Part shown: positions 8,693 to 14,724 of the stretch, piece by piece
Position numbering within the stretch: the stretch's first letter is position 1
Layout of the letters: each line of letters starts with the position of its first letter
Assembly: GCA_013214715.1 (NCBI GenBank)
Contig: JABSSB010000152.1
Location: forward strand, 1-14,724
Length of the DNA stretch: 14,724 bases
Source: Paracoccaceae bacterium
GTDB lineage: Bacteria; Pseudomonadota; Alphaproteobacteria; Rhodobacterales; Rhodobacteraceae
Direction: 5' to 3'
Notes under the pieces: model-generated
Databases searched by the model: none
What the model saw: the letters and a program-made list of their open reading frames with translations, nothing else
What the model was told of the DNA's origin: nothing
Position numbers and translations under genes: made by a program

Positions 8693-9160
8693 ATGCGTTG
8701 CCCGTTCTGCGGAAGCATAGATACCCAGGTCAAGGACTCGCGCCCGGCCGAAGACCATGTCTCGATACGGCGGCGGCGCTTTTGCCCGGCCTGCGGCGGA
8801 CGTTTTACCACGTATGAGCGCGTCCAGCTGCGCGATCTGGTGGTGATTAAATCAACCGGTCGGCGCGAAGATTTCGACCGGGACAAGCTTGAACGTTCGA
8901 TCCGCATTTCGATGCAAAAGCGGCCCGTCGATCCAGAGCGGATCGACCAGATGATCTCTGGCATCGTGCGGCGTCTGGAAAGCATGGGCGAGACCGATAT
9001 TCCGTCGGCACGGATTGGCGAGATCGTCATGGAAGCGCTGGCGCGTATCGACACCGTGGCCTATGTTCGCTTTGCCAGCGTTTACAAGAATTTCCAGGCC
9101 GCCGATGATTTTGAAGATTTCGTGCATGAGCTGCGTCCGGGGACACAGCAGGACGAGTGA
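8693..9160 (+). CDS. nrdR: Transcriptional repressor NrdR
   Basis: NrdR is a nucleotide-sensing repressor of ribonucleotide reductase genes; its ATP-cone domain binds ATP or dATP and its zinc ribbon binds NrdR boxes. The 155-residue length is typical. The zinc ribbon is intact (Cys3, Cys6 in CPFC and Cys31, Cys34 in CPAC), with the conserved DSRPAED and RRRRFC segments between. The ATP-cone spans about 46-136, starting at VVIKSTGRREDFDRDKL. The start is set by GGGAG (8681-8685), 7 bases upstream. Part of that site can pair with TCCC at 8689-8692 in a 4-base-pair hairpin, which might weaken initiation. It leads a probable operon with ribD and ribE, a common order in alphaproteobacteria. A consensus DnaA box lies upstream. 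No nrd structural gene is in the window. Confidence 0.97.
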   Translation: MRCPFCGSIDTQVKDSRPAEDHVSIRRRRFCPACGGRFTTYERVQLRDLVVIKSTGRREDFDRDKLERSIRISMQKRPVDPERIDQMISGIVRRLESMGETDIPSARIGEIVMEALARIDTVAYVRFASVYKNFQAADDFEDFVHELRPGTQQDE

Positions 9161-9183
9161 TCGCGACCAACGCGGGTCATCCA

Positions 9184-10278
9184 ATGTCTGACGAAAGATT
9201 CATGGCAATGGCGCTGTCCTTGGGACGGCGGGCCCAGGGGCAAACCTGGCCAAATCCGGCTGTGGGATGTGTGATTGTTGCCCATGGGCGCGTGGTTGGT
9301 CGTGGTTGGACACAGCCTTCAGGGCGTCCGCATGCTGAACCGGTGGCCCTCGCGCAGGCCGGAGACAAGGCGCGCGGCGCCACGGTCTATGTCACCCTGG
9401 AGCCCTGTGCACATCATGGCAAAACACCGCCCTGCGTGGATGCGTTGATCGCCGCCGGTGTGGCGCGCGTTGTGGCGGCCATCGAAGATAGCGATGCGCG
9501 TGTGTCCGGGCAGGGCTTTGCCGCCTTGCGCGCGGCCGGGATCGAGGTCACGACTGGTGTTCTGGCAGATGAGGCTGCGGCGGATCACGCCGGGTTTTTT
9601 CTGCGGATCGAGCAGGGGCGGCCCTTTGTGACGCTGAAACTGGCAGCGAGCCTTGATGGGCGCATCGCGACCGGCACGGGCGAAAGCAAGTGGATTACGG
9701 GACCCAAGGCGCGTCGCGCCGTTCATGCGGTGCGCGCCCGTCACGATGCCGTCATGGTCGGCGCGGGGACCGCGCGCGCCGATGATCCGATGTTGACGGT
9801 GCGCGATCTGGGCGTTGAGCATCAGCCGGTGCGCGTGGTGATCTCGCGCCATCTGGATTTGCCATTGCTCAGCCAATTGGCCCGCAGCGCCGATGAGGTT
9901 CCGCTGTGGCTGTGTCATGGGCCCGGCGCTGATCCGTCACGGATGGAAGCGTGGCTCAATGTAGGGGCCAAGCTGATCCGTTGTACGGTGCGGGGTGTCC
10001 AGCTGGACCCTTTGGACGTGTTGCACCAGCTCGGCGCGGCGGGGTTGACGCGGGTTTTCTGCGAGGGCGGCTCTGCGCTTGCGGCCTCGCTTCTGGCGGC
10101 GGATCTGGTGGATGAGATGATCGGCTTCAATGCCGGTCTTGCCATCGGTGCCGAAGGCCTGCCAGCCATTGGGGCGCTGGGACTGGACCGCTTGGCCAAT
10201 GCGCCCCGATTTGAACTGACCCAGACAACGGCCATTGGCCTGGATGTCATGACGCGGTGGCGCCGCGCGATGGCGTGA
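9184..10278 (+). CDS. ribD: Riboflavin biosynthesis deaminase/reductase
   Basis: RibD carries out two successive steps of riboflavin synthesis in the cytoplasm: deamination of the pyrimidine formed from GTP, then NADPH-dependent reduction of its ribosyl side chain. Numbering from ATG 9184, the deaminase zinc site is intact: His50 and catalytic Glu52 in HAE, Cys75 in EPCAHHGKTPPC and Cys84 in the same motif. The reductase domain begins near residue 144 (PFVTLKLAASLDGRIAT) and runs to the end, with the CEGGSALAASLL segment near 300. Length, 364 residues, is normal. I chose ATG 9184 because MSDERFMAMAL matches where relatives begin; GTG 9157, overlapping the nrdR stop, is also open and would add nine residues, so either is possible. 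ribE follows after 66 bases. Confidence 0.96.
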   Translation: MSDERFMAMALSLGRRAQGQTWPNPAVGCVIVAHGRVVGRGWTQPSGRPHAEPVALAQAGDKARGATVYVTLEPCAHHGKTPPCVDALIAAGVARVVAAIEDSDARVSGQGFAALRAAGIEVTTGVLADEAAADHAGFFLRIEQGRPFVTLKLAASLDGRIATGTGESKWITGPKARRAVHAVRARHDAVMVGAGTARADDPMLTVRDLGVEHQPVRVVISRHLDLPLLSQLARSADEVPLWLCHGPGADPSRMEAWLNVGAKLIRCTVRGVQLDPLDVLHQLGAAGLTRVFCEGGSALAASLLAADLVDEMIGFNAGLAIGAEGLPAIGALGLDRLANAPRFELTQTTAIGLDVMTRWRRAMA

Positions 10279-10344
10279 CATCTTGCGAGCCTGGGCCCGG
10301 CCTTGTAGGCACAGCGTCAGACACATGTAATAAGGAGCAGGCCG

Positions 10345-10935
10345 ATGTTCACCGGGATCGTGACCGATTTGGGAGAGATTGTCTCACTGACACAAGAAGG
10401 CGATCTGCGCGCCCGTATTCGCACCGGCTATGATACAAGCGGCATCGATATGGGCGCATCCATTGCGTCGGATGGTGTCTGCCTGACCGTGGTTGACCTT
10501 GGCCCGGATTGGTATGATGTGCAAGTCAGCGCCGAAACTGTGTCCAAGACCAATCTGGGCAATTGGACCATTGGCAAGCGGGTCAATCTTGAGCGCGCCC
10601 TCAAAGTCGGAGACGAGCTGGGCGGGCATATCGTATCGGGCCATGTTGATGGCGTAGCCGAGGTGATCATGGTCTCGGACGAAGGGGACAGCACCCGCGT
10701 TCAGTTCCGCGCACCAGAGGAATTTGCCAAATTCATCGCGCCCAAAGGCTCTGTCGCGCTGAACGGCACCTCATTGACCGTCAATGAAGTGCAGGGCGCG
10801 GTGTTTGGCGTGAATTTCATTCCACATACCAAAGAAGTCACAACTTGGGGCGAGGTGGCCGTGGGCGACCATATCAACCTCGAGGTTGATACGATGGCCC
10901 GCTATGTCGCACGTCTGGCGGAGGCGCAGGGCTAA
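10345..10935 (+). CDS. ribE: Riboflavin synthase alpha chain
   Basis: This enzyme (called ribC in some species) converts two molecules of 6,7-dimethyl-8-ribityllumazine into riboflavin and a pyrimidine. The 196-residue protein has the classic MFTGIV start and two lumazine-binding repeats: about 1-96 (with SDGVCLTVVD and VNLERALKVGD) and 97-190 (with GHIVSGHVDG at the junction, ALNGTSLTVNEV and INLEVDTMARYVARL). AAGGAG lies 7 bases before the ATG. No FMN riboswitch fits in the 66 bases after ribD. ribB/ribA and ribH, often next in this order, are not here, because the following gene is on the other strand. The TAA stop overlaps the stop codon of that convergent gene. Confidence 0.97.
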   Translation: MFTGIVTDLGEIVSLTQEGDLRARIRTGYDTSGIDMGASIASDGVCLTVVDLGPDWYDVQVSAETVSKTNLGNWTIGKRVNLERALKVGDELGGHIVSGHVDGVAEVIMVSDEGDSTRVQFRAPEEFAKFIAPKGSVALNGTSLTVNEVQGAVFGVNFIPHTKEVTTWGEVAVGDHINLEVDTMARYVARLAEAQG

Positions 10936-11603
10936 CGCCCCAGCGCCGTGCGCATCCGGGCCGAGCTGCAAAAGCAGCGTTTGGCATATTCCACCTTGCG
11001 GAGCGAGCCTCCGTCAAAACCGACGGCCTGGCTGCAATCATCCTGCGTGGCGCCAGCCATCTGAAAGGCGGGCCCGTTCGCGCCCGTGGCGGCGAGCTGG
11101 GCATAGGTTGTTACGGCTTCTGTCAAACGGTCGCGCAGGTCTTGCTGCAACTCGGCAGATCCGCCGGCGCTGGCCTTGATCTCCACCGCGCGATAGCTGC
11201 GGCAGGCATCAAGGATTTCGCCCAGTGACACTGTGACGCGGCGGTTCACGCGTTCCGGTCCGGTCACATTGACCAGAAGCTGGGTCTTGCCCCGACTTTC
11301 GACATCTCCGATGCGATCGACCGTCACCCCGGCAGTGGTCAGTGCGGCGGCAACGTTCCGGGCACGTCGCAGGCCAAGGTCGAAATTGTACCCGCTGGTG
11401 CCAACAGCATCGGTATGGCCAATGACGACAGTCGGTTTGTAACTGTCGATCGCGTCAAGCTGGGCTGCGATTTCTGCGACTTTGGCCTTCGCCTCGGCAT
11501 CCAGCTGGTCGACATCAAAATCGAAATTGACCGTACCAATGGCCTGGGCACTGACCCATCCCGGCAAACACATGGTCATGACACACAGGATCACGCGAAA
11601 CAT
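10932..11603 (-). CDS. Exported OmpA-domain peptidoglycan-binding protein
   Basis: The 223-residue product has a signal peptide (residues 1-19, cleavage after Val-Ser-Ala) followed directly by an OmpA C-terminal-like domain (about 24-128). The residues that hold diaminopimelate in this family are present: Asp65 in GHTDAVGTSGYN and Arg80 fifteen residues later, the same spacing as in E. coli OmpA, and the NRRVTVSL strand closes the domain. A roughly 95-residue C-terminal extension contains four cysteines (134, and three in the last third) and is unknown to me. There is no beta-barrel and no lipobox, so it should be periplasmic and bind the cell wall. AAGGA on the minus strand (11613-11617) lies 9 bases before the ATG. 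It is divergent from the secretion genes and convergent with ribE. Confidence 0.9.
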   Translation of the reverse strand: MFRVILCVMTMCLPGWVSAQAIGTVNFDFDVDQLDAEAKAKVAEIAAQLDAIDSYKPTVVIGHTDAVGTSGYNFDLGLRRARNVAAALTTAGVTVDRIGDVESRGKTQLLVNVTGPERVNRRVTVSLGEILDACRSYRAVEIKASAGGSAELQQDLRDRLTEAVTTYAQLAATGANGPAFQMAGATQDDCSQAVGFDGGSLRKVEYAKRCFCSSARMRTALGR

Positions 11604-11763
11604 ACAAGCTTGTCCTTATCCGATGCAGACCCTGTGATCTTTGCGCTCCACCGGATTAAAAACAAGTCCTGATTGCGCCGGGGCCAAGATAGGAAAACCT
11701 TGCGGGCTTGCGTCGTTTGCTTACGATGTTGAGTATGTTGTTTCAGGTGATCGGATTGGGGAC
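11604..11763. other. Divergent intergenic region between ompA-like gene and tolC-like gene
   Basis: These 160 bases must hold promoters for both divergent genes. The only clear element is the ompA-like ribosome binding site (minus-strand AAGGA at 11613-11617). AT-rich patches occur at about 11656-11664 and 11716-11742, but no convincing -35/-10 pair was found on either strand. Confidence 0.4.
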
Positions 11764-13179
11764 ATGGTGAAACGCTTTGTTGCGGGTCTTGCCGCATTGG
11801 TGGGGATCGCTCCGTCGGCGCAGGCTCTGGATTTTCGGGACACGATCCTTTTCGTGCTTGAGACCCATCCCGAAATCTCGGCTGCCGCGGCCAACAAACA
11901 AGCTCTTGAATTTGAACTTGATCAGTCCCGGTCGTTTTTCGCACCGCGCTTTGAATTCGAAGCCTTTGGCGGGTCAAGCTACAATGATGGCACAACGACG
12001 AATGATCTGACATCATCCGACGACCCGATCACGGGGTATGAGATTTCGGCGCGGATGCGCCAATTGCTTTGGGATGGGTGGGAAACCCGCTCCGAGGTCA
12101 ACCGCCAGGCCTATCGCGTGGACGCTGCGGCGTTGCGGGTTCTGGAACGGTCCGAAGTTCTCTCTCTCGAAGCGATCCGGATTTATTCGGACGTGCGCCG
12201 GACCGAGCAATTACTGGCCTTGGCCCGGCAGAACCTCAGCTATCACGAAGAAGTGGTGCGACGGGTCAATGATGGCGCCCGTCGCGAGGTGCTGTTGCAG
12301 TCAGATCTGCGCCAGGCAGAGGAGAGGCTCGCGCTGGCGCAAGACACGGTCGTGGAGTTTGAATTCAACCGTCAGGCGGTGCGCAATGAATTCTTGCAGA
12401 TCGTCGGCGTTGATGCCGGTCCGGTCACCGCGGTGCCTTCCATTGCCTCGGCCATGCCTGCCAGCCTTGACGCGGCCCTGGCGACGGCGCGGCGCAGCAA
12501 TCCGACGATCCGCTTTCTGCAGGCCGATGTCGGTGCGGCCGAGCAGCTTGCCGCCCGCACTGATGCCAATCAGTTTCCCAAACTCTTTTTGGAAGCTGAT
12601 GGGCGGATTGGTCAGGATGTTGGTGGGTTCGTAGGCGCTCGACGGGATGCGCGGGTCGGTCTGGTGCTTCGATATGAAATTCAGGGCACGTCAAAACGGT
12701 CGGCTCGGCAAGAACAGTCGCGCCGTGTGAACGAATCCCGGTCGAATTTGCTTCACCAAACCCGCATCGTGGAACGCGAAGTCCGGCAAAGCTGGGCTGC
12801 CTTGGAGGCCGCGAAACGGCGGTTTCGGATCATCACGCAGCAGGCCGAACTGGCCTTGGAAGTACGCCAAGCCTATGAACAGGAAATCCTTGTGGGCGCG
12901 CGCTCGCTTTTGGACATTTTGAACACGCAGAATGCTTATTTTCAGGCCCAGGCAAATCAGATCAACGCCGCCGCGGTCGAAGTGTTTGCTGAATACCGGG
13001 TCCTGGCGGCGGCGGGTATATTGCTGCCGTCGCTGGGGCTGCAGCCACCCGAAGACGCGCTGGTTTACGCGCGCGAGCAAATGGGCGTTCCGGGCCGCAA
13101 TCGCGATGGCGACGAAGCCCAGATTGATGCTGGAAGTTTCCGCGACTGGCGTCGCTCGATTGGCACAACAGGAGACTGA
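11764..13179 (+). CDS. TolC-family outer-membrane protein of a type I secretion system
   Basis: TolC proteins form the trimeric outer-membrane channel and periplasmic tunnel of type I exporters. This 471-residue protein has a signal peptide (residues 1-21, cleavage after Ser-Ala-Gln-Ala) and the internal duplication of the family: two long helical hairpins, each beginning with a pattern of the kind 'AL..A...NP.I' (first near 22-50, LDFRDTILFVLETHPEIS; second near 237-260, ALATARRSNPTIRFLQADV). The late segment QEILVGARSLLDILNTQNAYFQAQ is a strong family signature. The frame is open upstream of 11764, but the signal peptide fixes this ATG; the ribosome binding site is weak (GGGGA close to the ATG). 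Pairing with the ABC exporter two bases downstream marks it as the LapE-like part of the same machine. Its last codons contain the ribosome binding site for that gene. Confidence 0.93.
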   Translation: MVKRFVAGLAALVGIAPSAQALDFRDTILFVLETHPEISAAAANKQALEFELDQSRSFFAPRFEFEAFGGSSYNDGTTTNDLTSSDDPITGYEISARMRQLLWDGWETRSEVNRQAYRVDAAALRVLERSEVLSLEAIRIYSDVRRTEQLLALARQNLSYHEEVVRRVNDGARREVLLQSDLRQAEERLALAQDTVVEFEFNRQAVRNEFLQIVGVDAGPVTAVPSIASAMPASLDAALATARRSNPTIRFLQADVGAAEQLAARTDANQFPKLFLEADGRIGQDVGGFVGARRDARVGLVLRYEIQGTSKRSARQEQSRRVNESRSNLLHQTRIVEREVRQSWAALEAAKRRFRIITQQAELALEVRQAYEQEILVGARSLLDILNTQNAYFQAQANQINAAAVEVFAEYRVLAAAGILLPSLGLQPPEDALVYAREQMGVPGRNRDGDEAQIDAGSFRDWRRSIGTTGD

Positions 13180-13184
13180 CCATC
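13170..13184 (+). promoter_or_regulatory. Ribosome binding site pointing to an ATC start codon
   Basis: AGGAG (13170-13174) is followed after an ideal 7-base gap by ATC at 13182-13184, in frame with the ABC exporter. No ATG exists in this frame before 13485. The next plausible start, GTG 13209, has no ribosome binding site. Confidence 0.55.
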
Positions 13185-14724
13185 CCTGACGCTTCGAATG
13201 ACGCCGCTGTGGACCTGAAGGACTGGCACTTGCCGCGCCCGCCCTCCGATCCGCTTCTGGCGGCTTTGTCTGCGGCTGTGAAACGGTTGGGGCTTGATGC
13301 CGGGGCTGACACGCTTGTGGCGGGGCTGCCTTTGCCCGGTGATGGACGTCTGACACCCGGACTGGCCGTCCGCGCGGCCGAGCAACTGGGCCTGCGGGCA
13401 CGGCTGGTGCGCCGTGCGGCGCGCGATATTCCGGATGCGATCCTGCCAGCCATTGCTCTGCTGCAAGGGCGCGAGGCCGCGGTGATGCTAAAGCGGGACG
13501 CAGCCGGTGTGCTGATGCTCTGGCCGTCGCGCGGTGACGATCCGGTTTTGCTGACGCAGGCAGAGTTTGCCGATCTTTATGCGGGTCATCTGATCCTGCT
13601 CAGATCAGAGGCAGAGCCGACCGAAGCCACGTCTCCTCGGACCGGTCACTGGTTCTGGGCGCCGGTGCGGCGCTATTGGCGCGACTATATTCAGGTGATC
13701 CTTGCGTCGGCCCTGATCAATCTGCTGGCGCTGGCGGTGCCAATTTTCACGATGAATGTCTATGATCGGGTCTTCCCGACGGCCGCCGTCATCACGCTTT
13801 GGTCGCTGGTGATTGGTGTGGGCATCGCATTGGCCTTTGATGCGGGGCTCAAGATGCTGCGGGCCGGGGTGGTGGATGCGGTGGGGCGTCAGGTGGATGC
13901 GGCTGTCTCGTCCTCCCTGTTTCGGCATATCTCTGACCTCAGGCTTGACCACGCGGGGCCGGGCACCGGAGCATTGCTGAACGGTTTGAAGGATTACGAG
14001 ACCCTGCGTGACGTGTTTTCATCGCAGACCGTTGCCACGCTGACCGATCTGGTCTTTGCCGCTTTGTTCATCGCAGTGATCGCCTATCTGGGCGGGCCTT
14101 TGGCATGGCCGCCGGCCTTGGCCTTGGCGCTGGTGGTCATCGTAGGAGTGGGCCTTTTGCTGCCGCTGCGCCGCGCGGCCGCGGCCGCCCGAGAGACGGG
14201 CGCGGCCCGCAACGCCGTTGCGGTCGAAGCCCTGTCCGAGCCCGAAACGCTCAAGGCTGTGGCAGGGCAGGGGCGGATGCAGGCGCGGTGGGAAGAACAG
14301 GTCGCCCAATCCGCCCGCGCGCAGGAAGCCAATCGCCGTCTGGCGACATTGGCCACAACGTTAACCGGATTTGCGCAGCAGGCGTCCTCTGTGGCCATTG
14401 TGGTGATCGGCGTCTATCTGGCCTTGGACGGTCGGATCACGATGGGGGCAGTGATCGCAGCCATGATCCTGTCGGGGCGCGCACTGGCACCGACAGCGGC
14501 GCTGGCGGGCCTGTTTGTGCGCGCCAGTTTTGCTTTGGCGACGTTGCGCAGCCTGACGGATGTGATGGCCCGGCCTTCGGACGCGATGACACAGGTGCCT
14601 GGGCTGGATGGGCGGCTCAGCGGTGGTCGGTTTGACGTGAAAGAGGCGGGTCTGACCTATCCGGGCGCGCAAACACCGGCGCTGAGCGATGTGACCCTTT
14701 CGTTGCGCGCGCAAGGGGGGCTGG
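13182..14724 (+). CDS. Type I secretion ABC transporter (LapB/HlyB-like), 3' end outside the window
   Basis: This open frame continues past the right edge with about 514 residues visible. Residues about 15-145 form a C39-peptidase-like domain. I see no cysteine in it, so it should be an inactive docking domain, as in HlyB and LapB, not a leader peptidase. The membrane part starts near 165 (YWRDYIQVILASALINLLAL) and shows the signature of the LapB/LssB exporter family: VPIFTMNVYDRVFPT, then further membrane segments to about 460. The ATPase domain begins near 480 (GRFDVKEAGLTYPG) and the Walker motifs lie beyond the window. The ribosome binding site points to ATC as start codon; GTG 13209 is the alternative and would remove nine residues. 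It follows the TolC-like gene by two bases, so the two are surely co-transcribed; a membrane-fusion protein gene is expected downstream. The LapB class exports large adhesins, so that is the best guess for the substrate. Confidence 0.9.
   Translation, partial: MPDASNDAAVDLKDWHLPRPPSDPLLAALSAAVKRLGLDAGADTLVAGLPLPGDGRLTPGLAVRAAEQLGLRARLVRRAARDIPDAILPAIALLQGREAAVMLKRDAAGVLMLWPSRGDDPVLLTQAEFADLYAGHLILLRSEAEPTEATSPRTGHWFWAPVRRYWRDYIQVILASALINLLALAVPIFTMNVYDRVFPTAAVITLWSLVIGVGIALAFDAGLKMLRAGVVDAVGRQVDAAVSSSLFRHISDLRLDHAGPGTGALLNGLKDYETLRDVFSSQTVATLTDLVFAALFIAVIAYLGGPLAWPPALALALVVIVGVGLLLPLRRAAAAARETGAARNAVAVEALSEPETLKAVAGQGRMQARWEEQVAQSARAQEANRRLATLATTLTGFAQQASSVAIVVIGVYLALDGRITMGAVIAAMILSGRALAPTAALAGLFVRASFALATLRSLTDVMARPSDAMTQVPGLDGRLSGGRFDVKEAGLTYPGAQTPALSDVTLSLRAQGGL

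Noticed and set aside
10303..10331. Possible ribE promoter TTGTAG, 17-base spacer, TGTAAT
   Set aside because: The predicted transcription start (about 10338) would fall after the clear AAGGAG ribosome binding site at 10332-10337, leaving it out of the mRNA. Transcription from nrdR-ribD is more likely.
10279..10344. FMN riboswitch upstream of ribE
   Set aside because: The gap is 66 bases and lacks the conserved multi-helix core of that riboswitch.

Overview
The window looks like chromosome of a roseobacter-type alphaproteobacterium (Rhodobacterales). This rests on the sarcosine oxidase alpha/gamma genes, on a DnaG and a 664-residue RpoD of alphaproteobacterial type (long acidic insert between regions 1.2 and 2), on the nrdR-ribD-ribE order, and on high-GC coding sequence with tight gene packing. 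No tRNA, rRNA, insertion sequence or CRISPR array was seen, and no gene-free stretch exceeds about 160 bases.

Layout. Positions 1-3059 hold the end of a sox operon: soxA, fused at its 5' end to an unrelated acyl-CoA-synthetase-like start, then soxG translated from a GTG that overlaps soxA. Next is a small secreted protein (3099-3398), then the replication/transcription pair dnaG (3441-5393) and rpoD (5508-7502). Two more small exported proteins of unknown function follow (7499-8014 and 8154-8576). Then come nrdR (8693-9160), ribD (9184-10278) and ribE (10345-10935), which join ribonucleotide reductase control to riboflavin synthesis. On the minus strand an OmpA-domain exported protein (10932-11603) meets ribE tail to tail, the two stop codons overlapping. 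Divergent from it is a type I secretion locus: a TolC-family outer-membrane protein (11764-13179) and a LapB/HlyB-like ABC exporter that runs off the right edge (13182 onward).

How the genes work together. SoxA and SoxG are two of the four subunits of the enzyme that oxidises sarcosine and passes the one-carbon unit to tetrahydrofolate; soxB and soxD are not in the window. DnaG and RpoD are the core primase and the housekeeping sigma factor. NrdR senses nucleotides and represses ribonucleotide reductase genes. RibD and RibE catalyse an early stage and the last step of riboflavin synthesis. The TolC and ABC proteins should form two of the three parts of a type I exporter, probably of the adhesin-exporting Lap class.

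The most notable points are: (1) the abrupt chimeric junction in soxA near 137-145; (2) a strong intrinsic terminator placed just after rpoD but inside the signal-peptide codons of the next gene; (3) an ABC exporter gene with no plausible ATG start, whose ribosome binding site points to an ATC codon; (4) four GANTC sites and two mutually exclusive hairpins between dnaG and rpoD; (5) a probable leaderless dnaG promoter; (6) a perfect DnaA box ahead of nrdR. No wholly new multi-gene system could be established from this window alone.
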